Assembly (NCBI GenBank): GCA_963926475.1
Contig: CAWUXE010000007.1
Span: 62,001 to 126,000, forward strand
DNA: 64,000 nucleotides
Direction: 5' to 3'
Source of the DNA: UBA2040 sp002384725
Lineage (GTDB): Bacteria; Bacteroidota; Bacteroidia; Flavobacteriales_D; Crocinitomicaceae
The notes beneath the pieces were generated by a model. It saw nothing but the letters and a program-made list of their open reading frames with translations, was not told where the DNA came from and searched no databases. Each line of letters begins with the position of its first letter. Positions within the stretch are counted from its first letter, which is position 1. Of this stretch, positions 47,626 to 56,559 are shown piece after piece. A program made the position numbers and the translations under genes.

Positions 47626-49338
47626 CTAATAGACGAAGTAAACGGGTAAAACGCGAAAGTTTGGTTCGAAATACGGGCTGCGTTGATAAATAAAATACAA
47701 TTGCGCCCACTGACTTTTTGCGAAATCGACATCATTTTTCCGCTTTTCATCCAATTCCTTCTTTAAATCTGGATTCTCTCTTAGTAAGTCAGCCGCAATA
47801 TCTTCGAAAACATAGGGGGAGAAGTATTCTTTTTCATCCATGTAACTATCGAAAAAATTCCAAGCAAAATAACTGTCCTCAGTTTGAGCAAACAATACCG
47901 ATTGCAAAAAGAACATATTCGTTTGAACTGCGGGAATTAAATAATCTCCAGCCTTCACTTTTACTTTTTCTTTCACCAACTCTATTTCTACCTCTGAGTG
48001 TAAAAAGTGATTTTCATAAGGCGAATTGGGACTTTTGAAACTTTTCACCTTTTGTTTATAAGCATCTATTGTTCCATCTATGGTTATTTCTACCATGCCA
48101 ATTTTGTTTGCCTTAAGTCTATCAATTACATCGTGCGCCTGACCGGAAACAAGATATTGATTAGGCAAAGCCACTGAATCCGTCGCAATGTGCGTTTGAT
48201 AAAAAGGAATTTTCTTCGTCCATGGTTCATTTCTATCGTAATACAATCGGTCCAAACCTGTCACTTCGCTTTTCTCATACTTTGCCGCAAAACCTTTGAA
48301 AGTGATACTATCTGCTTTCGATTCGTCCAATTTAAAATTGAAATAATGATACTTCTGAGACTTTTGGAAATCGAGTGCGTCTTCTCTCGCTTTTTCAATC
48401 GCCTTACTTTCTGTCGAACAATACATTACCATCTCCTCGAAAAAAGCCAAAGTAGCTTGAACTCGCTCTGGAAAAGGTTTAAGCATGTGGGTTTCGACGG
48501 TAAATGAAAAGGTATTGAATAGAGAAGCATAACCCATAGCGTAACGCGGCAAATCATTGAATGCGACAATTCCATTGTCCGGAATCTGGTTTTTTAAATC
48601 GATGTAGGGTACCAAATCTATTTTCCGTTCAGTCAAACCCTTCTTTAATTTAGGAATCATTTTACAATTGGTTTGATCCTCCATACTTGGCGTCAAACGC
48701 TCTTTTAATGGAGAAATCAGCGTGCAAACATGCTGATAATCCGCACCATTGGTTACGTGATTATCGATAAACACATCCGGATTAAGCGCATGGAAAATCT
48801 TCGTGAACGTAAATGCATTCTTTGAATCCATTTTTATAAAATCTCGGTTCAAGTCTAAATTTTGAGCGTTCCCTCTGAATCCATATTCCTCGGGTCCATT
48901 TTGATTCGCTCGACTAGTCCCTGAGCGTGTCATCATTCCTCCGATATTATAGGCAGGAATGAAAGCAATCACCGGCATATTCTTCGTTTTTTTACCCTTT
49001 TCTATCCAGTTTTTAGTCCAAATCAACATAGCATTGACACCATCTGGTTCTCCTGGGTGAATGGCATTGTTGACCAGAATAGTTGTTGATTTCCTTGCTT
49101 TTGTGATCGTTTGAATGGAATCATTGGCACCATTGATCACAAATAAATAAATGGGTAATCCATAATCCGACATACCCATTTGGAATAGTTCTATTTCATC
49201 GTGGCTATTTGCCCAAGTTTGGCATTGATTTATGACCTCTGGATAAGTGGGAGTTGAATTTCCATCCCATTGTCCATGAGCCATACTTTGAAGTCCAAAA
49301 ACAATTATACTTGAAATAAGAATACGCATATTTTCCAT
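47626..49338 (-). CDS. Secreted M14 family zinc carboxypeptidase
   Basis: A 570-residue exported peptidase with a signal peptide (ILISSIIVFGLQSMAHGQ, residues 5-22). The M14 zinc ligands are NNAIHPGEPDGVNAMLIW (HxxE near 92-96) and DVFIDNHVTNGADY with the second His. The catalytic Glu lies in FTVETHMLKPF near 280. The second half (about 330-570) is a strand-rich domain of unknown role. It lacks a T9SS sorting domain, so it is probably periplasmic. Start ATGs at 49338 and 49329 are both possible. A -7-like TACTTTTA lies just upstream. Confidence 0.88.
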   Translation of the reverse strand: MENMRILISSIIVFGLQSMAHGQWDGNSTPTYPEVINQCQTWANSHDEIELFQMGMSDYGLPIYLFVINGANDSIQTITKARKSTTILVNNAIHPGEPDGVNAMLIWTKNWIEKGKKTKNMPVIAFIPAYNIGGMMTRSGTSRANQNGPEEYGFRGNAQNLDLNRDFIKMDSKNAFTFTKIFHALNPDVFIDNHVTNGADYQHVCTLISPLKERLTPSMEDQTNCKMIPKLKKGLTERKIDLVPYIDLKNQIPDNGIVAFNDLPRYAMGYASLFNTFSFTVETHMLKPFPERVQATLAFFEEMVMYCSTESKAIEKAREDALDFQKSQKYHYFNFKLDESKADSITFKGFAAKYEKSEVTGLDRLYYDRNEPWTKKIPFYQTHIATDSVALPNQYLVSGQAHDVIDRLKANKIGMVEITIDGTIDAYKQKVKSFKSPNSPYENHFLHSEVEIELVKEKVKVKAGDYLIPAVQTNMFFLQSVLFAQTEDSYFAWNFFDSYMDEKEYFSPYVFEDIAADLLRENPDLKKELDEKRKNDVDFAKSQWAQLYFIYQRSPYFEPNFRVLPVYFVY

Positions 49339-49457
49339 TTTATTTATAAGGAAGATAAAAGTACGGAATAAGTCTAATCCAAATAAACCATGGAGAAAAT
49401 TCAGAATATTTCTTAATTAGTTGGGGTCTCCACGATATAAACCCTACCTTTAAAATT

Positions 49458-49649
49458 ATGGACAAGAAAACCCAAAATATATACAGAATATTGTTTGGTG
49501 TAATCATAATAACAGGCGTCATATTCGTGTCGTTCAAATATCTCTTAAAAGGTCCTCCGTTTATTAAAGTCATGGCAATAGGTCTGGTTGTAGGCGTGAG
49601 TTATTTGGTAATCGATTATATCAGCAAAAAAAACAAAGAAAATAAATAA
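49458..49649 (+). CDS. Small two-helix membrane protein
   Basis: A 63-residue hypothetical membrane protein with two hydrophobic helices (about 11-28 and 35-53) and basic ends. It is translationally coupled to the prohibitin gene by a TAATG overlap at 49649, so it may be a small subunit or regulator of that protein (inference). A -7-like TACCTTTA lies just upstream. No family recognised. Confidence 0.65.
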   Translation: MDKKTQNIYRILFGVIIITGVIFVSFKYLLKGPPFIKVMAIGLVVGVSYLVIDYISKKNKENK

Positions 49650-50515
49650 TGAGTAAATTTCAGAAACAATTTCAAGACTTAGATCCGAAAAAAACAAGAA
49701 GATATGTTGCACTTGGTGTGGTAGGGTTAATCTTTATAGTACTCTTTTTTAGATCATGGACAGACATCAATCCAGGTGAAGAAGGATTCGTTTATCGACC
49801 TTATGGAGGTGGAGTAGAAAAAGAAAAAACATATGGTGAAGGAACAATATTAATTGCTCCATGGAATGAAATGATCACCTACAACACGCGGCAACAGTCG
49901 AAATCGTATACGTCAGAGGTTATGGATATTAACGGTACGGATATTAACGTAAAAATTGCCGTTAACTATTCTGCGGCTGGCGGAAAAATAGCCAATCTTC
50001 ACTTGAAGCACGGACCCGAATTCATTACATTTATAGACGACAAAGCGCAAGGTGCCATTAAAGATGTAATTGGTCGCTACACCTATGAACAAGTATATAG
50101 CTCCAAACGTGAAGCCTTGGAAGGAGAAATAGAATCTATTCTTCAAAACGATTTTAAAGGAAATTACATAACCTTGCATTATGTTGAAATTGCCGATGTG
50201 AATCTTCCTCCGAATATTGCTGGAGAGATTACCAACAAGGAAACACAAAAACAACGTAATCAGACCGCAAAAGAAAAACAAAAAGAACAAGAATACCTTG
50301 CTAATGCTCGCATTGAAAAAGCTCGAGGAGATTCTTCTTTGGTTATCTCAGCTCGATTTAAAGCCGAAGCAATCTCATTGGAAGCCAAACAAATCTCACA
50401 AAATCCATCTTATATTGAATTAAAGAAGTGGGAAAAATGGGATGGTATTGGCTCCCCTTTTGGCGAGAGCAATGTATTTGGTGCTGGAGTTTCTGTCCTA
50501 AAGGGTTACAAGTAA
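49649..50515 (+). CDS. Prohibitin / SPFH-domain family protein
   Basis: A 288-residue membrane-anchored protein. The N-terminal hydrophobic segment VALGVVGLIFIVLFFRSW (about 20-37) is followed by the SPFH domain (INPGEEGFVYRPYGGGVEKE, then VNYSAAGGKIANLHLKHGP). A coiled-coil-like helix rich in Gln/Lys/Glu (NKETQKQRNQTAKEKQKEQE, about 192-211) mediates oligomerisation. Prohibitins form ring complexes that hold membrane proteases or lipids. It forms a two-gene unit with the small membrane protein. Confidence 0.88.
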   Translation: MSKFQKQFQDLDPKKTRRYVALGVVGLIFIVLFFRSWTDINPGEEGFVYRPYGGGVEKEKTYGEGTILIAPWNEMITYNTRQQSKSYTSEVMDINGTDINVKIAVNYSAAGGKIANLHLKHGPEFITFIDDKAQGAIKDVIGRYTYEQVYSSKREALEGEIESILQNDFKGNYITLHYVEIADVNLPPNIAGEITNKETQKQRNQTAKEKQKEQEYLANARIEKARGDSSLVISARFKAEAISLEAKQISQNPSYIELKKWEKWDGIGSPFGESNVFGAGVSVLKGYK

Positions 50516-50530
50516 TCCATAATTTGCATG

Positions 50531-50538
50531 TAAATTTG
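50531..50538 (+). promoter_or_regulatory. -7 box of trmD (predicted leaderless)
   Basis: TAAATTTG, a perfect TAnnTTTG, ends 3 nt before the ATG at 50542, the closest such box in the window. It fixes the trmD start. Confidence 0.6.
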
Positions 50539-50541
50539 CCC

Positions 50542-51216
50542 ATGCGAATAGACATTCTTACTTTATTACCAGAATTACTCGAAGGTCCTTTTTCTGCCTC
50601 TATCATGAAACGAGCACAAGAAAAAGGTCTTGTTGAAATTCATATGCACAACATCCGCGATTATTCAACGAACAAGCATAAAAATGTCGACGACTATCAA
50701 TATGGCGGTGGCGCTGGAATGGTGATGAGCATTGAACCCATTGCTGCCTTGATTGACAAATTGAAGGCAGAACGAGATTACGATGAAATTATCTACATGA
50801 CTCCTGATGGTGAAGTTTTAGATCAAGGCGAATGTAATGATTTGTCGCTGAGAGGAAATCTGATGATTCTTTGCGGACATTACAAAGGAGTGGATGAACG
50901 GATTCGTGAACATTATATCACCAAAGAAATATCGATTGGTTCGTATGTTCTATCGGGTGGTGAATTGGCTGCAGCAGTTGTGGTTGACTCAGTTGTTCGC
51001 TTGCTTCCTGGAGTTTTAAACGATGAAACTTCTGCCCTTACCGATAGTTTTCAAGATAATTTATTGTCACCACCGGTTTATACTCGTCCTCCTGAATTTA
51101 ATGGATGGAAGGTTCCTGAAGTTTTGCTTTCTGGCGATTTCAAGAAGATTGACGCTTGGCGCGAGGAACAGGCGTTGGATAGAACGACGAAGCGGAGGCC
51201 AGATTTGTTGGAGTAA
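50542..51216 (+). CDS. trmD: tRNA (guanine(37)-N1)-methyltransferase
   Basis: A 224-residue SPOUT methyltransferase that adds m1G37 to prevent frameshifting. MRIDILTLLPELLEGPF is the family N terminus. YQYGGGAGMVM near 53-63, LMILCGHYKGVDERI near 111-125 and IGSYVLSGGELAAAVVVD near 132-149 form the knot and SAM site. The start at 50542 is fixed by the promoter and homology; the same frame runs upstream inside the prohibitin gene but is not coding. It is usually in a ribosomal operon elsewhere; here it stands alone. Confidence 0.95.
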   Translation: MRIDILTLLPELLEGPFSASIMKRAQEKGLVEIHMHNIRDYSTNKHKNVDDYQYGGGAGMVMSIEPIAALIDKLKAERDYDEIIYMTPDGEVLDQGECNDLSLRGNLMILCGHYKGVDERIREHYITKEISIGSYVLSGGELAAAVVVDSVVRLLPGVLNDETSALTDSFQDNLLSPPVYTRPPEFNGWKVPEVLLSGDFKKIDAWREEQALDRTTKRRPDLLE

Positions 51217-51380
51217 TTCAAGTATTTAAATTTTAGTAACGAAGTATGATTTAAGTTTAAATCTCTGATTTTTAATATTATCTGATTAGTCAGTTTGCGA
51301 ATTGGCAAATTGAAAACCTTTGTCAGAATTGTTTAAACCAAAACCTTAATTTCTTAACTACACATATCACTATAACTCAT

Positions 51381-51941
51381 ATGATCGACAATATTCAAAA
51401 TGCCATAGAAACCCTAAAATCAGGAGGAACCATCCTCTACCCAACTGACACCATTTGGGGAATTGGCTGTGATGCCACCAACGAGGAGGCTTGCCAGAAA
51501 ATAATGGATATCAAAAAAAGACCTGAAAACAAAAGTTTCGTCCTTTTAGCCGATAGCTTCAATATGGTTGAGTTATACATTCCCGATTTTGCTGATGTAG
51601 TTTATGATTTAGTTGATTTATCCACGAGACCGTTGACGATCATTTATCCTAATGCGAGAAAATTAGCTCCGAGCGTTCTGGCCGAAGATGGTTCCATTGG
51701 CATACGAATTACCACCGACCCCACCTGTCTGAAATTGATACGCGGTATGAGAAAACCATTGGTGAGCACTTCTGCTAACCTTTCTGGCGAAAATTTCGGG
51801 AAAAATTATGGGGAGATTTCAGAGGATATAAAAAGCAAAGTAGATTTCTGTTTGAAGGAAAGAGTGAACGAACAATTGAATATTCCATCGCAAATTATCA
51901 AAGTTGATTTAGATGGAACCGTTGAAATAATTCGAAAATGA
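51381..51941 (+). CDS. L-threonylcarbamoyladenylate synthase (Sua5/YciO/YrdC)
   Basis: A 186-residue enzyme making threonylcarbamoyl-AMP for tRNA t6A37. GGTILYPTDTIWGIGCDATN near 14-33 and KKRPENKSFVLLA near 46-58 bind substrates; LVSTSANLSGENFGKNY near 135-151 is the family SANxSG motif. The length fits the single-domain YrdC type. The stop overlaps the rhodanese remnant's ATG, once an operon partner. A 160-nt AT-rich gap precedes it. Confidence 0.92.
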   Translation: MIDNIQNAIETLKSGGTILYPTDTIWGIGCDATNEEACQKIMDIKKRPENKSFVLLADSFNMVELYIPDFADVVYDLVDLSTRPLTIIYPNARKLAPSVLAEDGSIGIRITTDPTCLKLIRGMRKPLVSTSANLSGENFGKNYGEISEDIKSKVDFCLKERVNEQLNIPSQIIKVDLDGTVEIIRK

Positions 51942-52773
51942 GGACCTACTCGCCTTTGATATCTTTACAAGAGCTAATTGCACTCCAGACATCACAAAAT
52001 GTTATTCTAATCGATGCAAGTAATTCCAAAACAGCAAAAAGCGATTATAACACCTCTCATTTAAAAGGAGCACTATTCGTTGACACAAATACCGAATTGA
52101 GTAATACAGCTCAAGATCCTAAATTCGGTGGACGTCATCCTTTACCTTCACTCGAAGACTTTTCTTAGTCATTAAGCATATTGGATATTACCCATCAAAG
52201 CCATGTGGTCTTTTACGATTAGAATCACGGTGTAAATGCCGCTGCTCGATTTTAGTGGATGCTGAAGTCTCTCAATTATGAAAAAGTTGTAGTTTTAAAA
52301 GGCGGGCTGCATGTCGCTTTGAGCAAGGGGTACCAAACCCAAAGTGGAATTGAGGAGCAATAAGAACAGAAAGTTATCCAGTCGATTCGTGGACTCTACC
52401 TACTATCGAAATGAATCTGATTAAGACAATGATGGCAACTCACGATTTTTAATAATTGATGTTCGCGAACCAGAAAGATACAAAGTTGATTATGGACCGA
52501 TTGACCAAATTGCGGGACATATCCCAGGTGCTATTAACATACCGTTCAAAGAAAATTTAGATGAAAACGGATGTTTTTTGCGAGTAGATCAACTCTGAAT
52601 TAAATACAAAACGGCTTTCGCGGATAAGAAATTGACTGATGTGGTCCTTCATTCATTGCGGGTCATTGGTAACCACCTACAATTCAATATTAGCCATTTG
52701 TCACGCTGGTTTTGACCTTCCAAACCTATATGTTGGTTCATGGAGCGAATGGAGCAGAAATTTATCGAAGTAG
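51938..52773 (+). pseudogene. Two-domain rhodanese sulfurtransferase, heavily degraded
   Basis: An ATG overlapping the Sua5-type stop opens 76 codons of a rhodanese N-terminal domain (SPLISLQELIALQTSQNVIL, later FGGRHPLPSLEDFS) and stops. Other frames then continue recognisable pieces: VVVLKGGLHVALSKGYQTQS, LIIDVREPERYKVDYGPIDQ, IPGAINIPFKENLDENGCF, an active-site loop CGSLVTTYNSILAICHAGFD (normally CGSGVTA), and YVGSWSEWSRN ending with TAG at 52771. About 280 residues of homology over 836 nt match a full 3-mercaptopyruvate/thiosulfate sulfurtransferase, with several stops and frameshifts. Clearly non-functional. Confidence 0.9.
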
Positions 52774-52790
52774 GTCAATTATCTATCACT

Positions 52791-52828
52791 AAATCCGGAC
52801 TAAAACTCGAAAATTTAAGTCCGGATTT
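52791..52828. repeat. 11-bp perfect inverted repeat after the rhodanese remnant
   Basis: AAATCCGGACT (52791-52801) and AGTCCGGATTT (52818-52828) are exact complements with a 16-nt AT-rich spacer, giving a strong hairpin. No T-run follows on either strand, so it is not a standard terminator. It sits between the dead sulfurtransferase and the cca promoter. Confidence 0.6.
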
Positions 52829-52886
52829 CTCACAAAAAGTTTGTATTTCAACAATTTAATATCTAAAATAACAATTAATAAACCCC

Positions 52887-52917
52887 TTTGTCACCTCCAA
52901 AGAACTGACTATCTTTG
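52887..52917 (+). promoter_or_regulatory. Full -33/-7 promoter of cca
   Basis: TTTG at 52887-52890 and TATCTTTG at 52910-52917 are separated by 19 nt, the best complete Bacteroidota promoter in the window. The -7 box ends 9 nt before the ATG at 52927. Confidence 0.65.
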
Positions 52918-52926
52918 CATCCGAAA

Positions 52927-54351
52927 ATGAATTACGAAAAACACCTTCAACACCCTGTTTTTAAGGTAGCCTCTCAAATTGTGACAGAAAATAATCTGGA
53001 AGCATATGTGATTGGTGGTTTTGTGCGTGACCTACTTTTAGATCGACCGTCCAAAGACATCGATATCGTTGTTGTAGGAAATGGTTTGAAACTTGCTGAA
53101 ATGTGTGGCGAAAAACTTCGGGTGAAGAAAGTTTCCCTGTTCAAGAAATTCGGAACTGCGCAATTCAAATACAAAGATTTAGAAGTTGAATTCGTTGGGG
53201 CGCGCAAAGAATCCTATCAAAGAGATTCTAGAAAACCTATTGTTGAAGATGGCACCTTGGAAGATGATCAAAACCGTCGTGACTTCACTATCAATGCAAT
53301 GGCGCTTTCACTTCATAAAGACAATTTTGGTGAACTAATTGACCCTTTCAATGGTATCAAAGATTTAGAGAAAGGAATTCTGCGTACGCCGCTTGAACCA
53401 GAGAAAACATATAGCGACGACCCTCTCAGAATGATGCGTGCCATTCGTTTTGCTTCGCAATTAGACTTCAAAATCGAATCGAGTAGTTTAAAAGCGATTA
53501 AAGAAAATTCGGAAAGGTTGCAGATTATTTCGATGGAAAGAATCATGGATGAGTTGAATAAAATCATTCTAAGTCCAGCCCCTTCCAGAGGATTTAAACT
53601 CGCATACTCTACCAATTTATTGCATCAGTTCTTCCCCGAATTAATTGCCCTTCAAGGCATTGAGACGATCAACGGAAAATCCCATAAAGACAACTTTTTC
53701 CATACTTTGGAAGTTCTCGATAACATTTCTGAAAATACGGACGATTTATGGTTGAGATGGGCCGCGATAATGCACGACATTGCCAAAGCACCAACCAAAC
53801 GTTTCGATCAAAAAGTAGGATGGACTTTTCACGGACATGAAGATCTAGGCGCGCGCATGACACCTAAGATTTTTACACGATTGAAACTACCTCTCGATCA
53901 CAAAATGAAATTCGTCCAAAAAATGGTTCGCTTGCATTTGCGCCCTATCTCTTTGGTTCAAGATCATGTAAGCGATTCTGCGGTGCGACGTCTGCTTTTT
54001 GAAGCTGGTGATGATATTGAATCTTTGATGACTTTGTGTAATGCCGACATTACTTCGAAGAACGAAATGAAAGTCAAGAAATTCAAAAAGAATTTTGACA
54101 ATGTTGTTCAGAAAATGAAAGATATCGAACAGAAGGATCATGTTCGCAATTTTCAACCTCCGATTAGTGGCGAATTAATTATGAAGATTTTTGATTTGAG
54201 CCCCTGTGCGCACATCGGAAACATTAAAGCCGACATAAAAGAGGCTATTTTAGATGGGAAGATTCCAAATGAATACGAAGCGGCATACAATTTGATGCTG
54301 GAATTAGGTACTAAAATTGGGTTAAAAGCGTCTGAATCAGCAAGCAAATAG
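52927..54351 (+). CDS. CCA tRNA nucleotidyltransferase / poly(A) polymerase family with HD domain
   Basis: A 474-residue enzyme adding CCA to tRNA 3-prime ends. AYVIGGFVRDLLLDRPSKDI (about 26-45) with DIDIVVVG supplies the catalytic Asp pair, RRDFTINAMAL near 119-129 is the ERD/RRDxTxNA motif, and the HD phosphohydrolase domain is seen in WAAIMHDIAKAPT (about 277-289) and the H in FHGHEDLGARM. The ATG at 52927 is chosen; a TTG at 52915 lies inside the -7 box. This is the essential housekeeping copy because the tRNA gene here lacks an encoded CCA. Confidence 0.92.
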   Translation: MNYEKHLQHPVFKVASQIVTENNLEAYVIGGFVRDLLLDRPSKDIDIVVVGNGLKLAEMCGEKLRVKKVSLFKKFGTAQFKYKDLEVEFVGARKESYQRDSRKPIVEDGTLEDDQNRRDFTINAMALSLHKDNFGELIDPFNGIKDLEKGILRTPLEPEKTYSDDPLRMMRAIRFASQLDFKIESSSLKAIKENSERLQIISMERIMDELNKIILSPAPSRGFKLAYSTNLLHQFFPELIALQGIETINGKSHKDNFFHTLEVLDNISENTDDLWLRWAAIMHDIAKAPTKRFDQKVGWTFHGHEDLGARMTPKIFTRLKLPLDHKMKFVQKMVRLHLRPISLVQDHVSDSAVRRLLFEAGDDIESLMTLCNADITSKNEMKVKKFKKNFDNVVQKMKDIEQKDHVRNFQPPISGELIMKIFDLSPCAHIGNIKADIKEAILDGKIPNEYEAAYNLMLELGTKIGLKASESASK

Positions 54352-54364
54352 CCGAATAATATTG

Positions 54365-54372
54365 TAAATTTG
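54365..54372 (+). promoter_or_regulatory. -7 box of the 54399 gene run
   Basis: TAAATTTG, perfect TAnnTTTG, 26 nt before the ATG at 54399, heading four tightly packed genes. Confidence 0.5.
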
Positions 54373-54398
54373 TAATACCCGAGCAAGGGCCAATTGAA

Positions 54399-54950
54399 AT
54401 GAAGGGATTAAAATTTAGAGTTCTTCTCGATAGTGAACAAAGCCAAGAAGTTTTTCGTGATATTCTAGTGAGCACCGAAGATACGTTTGAGTCGTTTTAT
54501 GAAACGATAAAAAAATCATTCAACTTCACAGGACAAGAAATGGCATCTTTTTATGTTTCCAATGAATATTGGGATAAAGGTCACGAAATCAGCTGGATGG
54601 ACATGAGATATGACGAGTCTGACAAAGCGGACGAGCTCCCAACGGTTATGGCAACTGCCAAAATGAAAGATTTCATTACCGCCGGGGATCAAAAGTTTAT
54701 TTTAGTCTATGATTTTCTACGCATGTGGATTTTTCTAATCGAATTGATTGGATACCAGGATGATGCGCCTAATTCACCAGAGGTTTTAATGGCAATTGGC
54801 GAGGCTCCACTTGAAAATTCTAAACCGATTTCGGATGTGATTTTTGGTGGTGACGATGATTCCGATGACGACGATGATTTTGGTTTTGATGATATGGAAG
54901 ATGGCTTCGATGAAGAAGATTTTAGCAGTTTAGATGATTTTGAAATTTAA
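54399..54950 (+). CDS. Plasmid pRiA4b ORF-3-like protein
   Basis: A 183-residue cytoplasmic protein of the pRiA4b ORF-3 (IS1096 passenger-like) family: KFRVLLDSEQSQEVFRDILV near 5-24, then FESFYETIKKSFNFTGQEMA near 31-50, MASFYVSNEYWDKGHEISWM. The C-terminal 35 residues are almost wholly acidic (DDDSDDDDDFGFDDMEDGFD). Despite the mobile-element name these are common chromosomal proteins of unknown role. It overlaps the next gene by TAATG. Confidence 0.85.
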   Translation: MKGLKFRVLLDSEQSQEVFRDILVSTEDTFESFYETIKKSFNFTGQEMASFYVSNEYWDKGHEISWMDMRYDESDKADELPTVMATAKMKDFITAGDQKFILVYDFLRMWIFLIELIGYQDDAPNSPEVLMAIGEAPLENSKPISDVIFGGDDDSDDDDDFGFDDMEDGFDEEDFSSLDDFEI

Positions 54951-55669
54951 TGGAAGGTAAAAAATGGGGCGACCCTATCGGAAAAGGAATACTAGACTAC
55001 GCAGAAAATCGCCGTCCCGGGGATATAATCGTAATGTCTGACATATGTGACGATGACATTATTCCTTTAGAAGTTTTGTTCCGCAAATTTGACGAAATGC
55101 CCGAATTAGAAAAACGGGCCTTGGAAGAATGTGACGGAAAAGTACTCGATGTTGGAGCTGGAGCTGGAGCTCATGCGACTCATTTAATTAAGGAGCTAGA
55201 AATAGATGCTCATTGCATCGAAATTTCTCCTGGAGCGGTAGAACATTTGCAAGACGTAGAAATTCCCGTTCGTCAAATCAATTTCTTCGATGTAAAAGAT
55301 GAAAAATACGATACCGTTTTGATGCTTATGAATGGAATCGGTATTGCTGGAACCCTTTCAAACCTTGAGAAAACCTTGCTTCATGCAAAATCACTTTTGA
55401 ATCACAACGGAAAAATCATTTGTGATTCATCCGATATAAAATACCTGTATGAAGATGAAGACGGCTCAATGTTGGTCAATCTAAATACGGAATACTACGG
55501 AAATTTTCGTTTTAAAATGAAGTACAAATCCGAAGTTGGACCTTGGTTCGATTGGCTGTATGTAGATTTTGACACTCTTTTTCAAACTGCGAAAAAAGTG
55601 GGACTTCACGCCAGCAAACTGTACGACGAAGACGATCATTTTCTGGCAGAAATCAAAATAGCTGACTAA
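54950..55669 (+). CDS. Class I SAM-dependent methyltransferase
   Basis: A 239-residue methyltransferase with motif I VLDVGAGAGAHATHLIKEL near 65-83, acidic motif II HCIEISPGAVEHLQ, and DTVLMLMNGIGIAGTL as motif IV-like. The substrate is not evident; it resembles small-molecule or protein methyltransferases. It is translationally coupled to the pRiA4b ORF-3-like gene upstream and abuts the TraB gene, so the three share a transcript. Confidence 0.85.
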   Translation: MEGKKWGDPIGKGILDYAENRRPGDIIVMSDICDDDIIPLEVLFRKFDEMPELEKRALEECDGKVLDVGAGAGAHATHLIKELEIDAHCIEISPGAVEHLQDVEIPVRQINFFDVKDEKYDTVLMLMNGIGIAGTLSNLEKTLLHAKSLLNHNGKIICDSSDIKYLYEDEDGSMLVNLNTEYYGNFRFKMKYKSEVGPWFDWLYVDFDTLFQTAKKVGLHASKLYDEDDHFLAEIKIAD

Positions 55670-56554
55670 ATGAAGTCGATTCTTTCCTTACTTTTTACTT
55701 TTCTTTTTTCGAGTTTATTTGCTCAGAATCAAGATATTGACCCAAATGATTTACACAATCTATTTTGGAAAATCGAACATCCATACAGCAAAAAAGTCGG
55801 GTATTTGATTGGAACGATTCACTTGATTGACAAAGATAAATTCGTCCTTCCAAAAGAAGTGACGAAAAGAATCAGTAAAGCTGACGTTTTGTATGTTGAA
55901 ATTGCGGAAATGCAAGATCAAGCGAAAGCAATGGAATTATCGATGATGAAAGAAGGTCGTATGACAGATATATTGTCGAAAGAGCAGCGAGATTCTGTTT
56001 ACGTCTATACCAATACAGAATTTGGAATGGATTCGGCGAAGTTTGAGAAATTGATGGGGAAATTCAAACCGCTCGTTTTTTCTCAACTTGCTTTCGCTAA
56101 ACTATTGACCTCCGCCAAAAGCTACGACCTCACGATAAGTGCCCTTGCGAAAGAAAACAAGATACCAGTAGAAGGATTTGAAACCTTGGAAGAACAAATG
56201 GGCTTTTTCGATTCGATGTCCGATGAACTCAAGATAGAATTGATTATGCAGACGGTCCGTAAAAATGATTCAAATGAAGAAGAATGGGAAAAAATGCAGA
56301 ATCTTTATTTGGACCAAAACCTCCCTGAATTGTTGAAAGTAGGTGAATTTAAAGGTGAAATGTCTGATTTCATGAATACCACAATTAGCGAGAATAGAAA
56401 CGTAAAATGGGTATCTAAATTGGATAAAGAATTCGACAAAAATAATTTATTCATTGCGGTTGGAGCTGCTCATTTGCAAGGAGATAGAGGACTAATTAAT
56501 CTGTTATTGTCAAAAGGATATGTTCTTACTCCTATTTCCATCCAGTTAAACTAA
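55670..56554 (+). CDS. TraB/GumN family exported protein
   Basis: A 294-residue protein with a signal peptide (LLFTFLFSSLFAQ, residues 6-18). The TraB/GumN family is recognised by KKVGYLIGTIHLIDKD near 42-57 (GTxH motif) and LFIAVGAAHLQGDRGLINLL near 262-281 (GAxHL motif). These motifs are proposed to form a metalloprotease-like site; in bacteria the role is unknown. It starts directly at the methyltransferase stop. Confidence 0.88.
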   Translation: MKSILSLLFTFLFSSLFAQNQDIDPNDLHNLFWKIEHPYSKKVGYLIGTIHLIDKDKFVLPKEVTKRISKADVLYVEIAEMQDQAKAMELSMMKEGRMTDILSKEQRDSVYVYTNTEFGMDSAKFEKLMGKFKPLVFSQLAFAKLLTSAKSYDLTISALAKENKIPVEGFETLEEQMGFFDSMSDELKIELIMQTVRKNDSNEEEWEKMQNLYLDQNLPELLKVGEFKGEMSDFMNTTISENRNVKWVSKLDKEFDKNNLFIAVGAAHLQGDRGLINLLLSKGYVLTPISIQLN

Positions 56555-56559
56555 ACATT

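Noticed and set aside
50428..50541. N-terminal extension of TrmD into the prohibitin gene
   Set aside because: It overlaps prohibitin coding sequence in another frame, lacks homology and contains the trmD promoter.
54399..54950. Mobile element at the pRiA4b ORF-3-like gene
   Set aside because: Only the family name is mobile-related; no transposase, terminal repeats or composition change.
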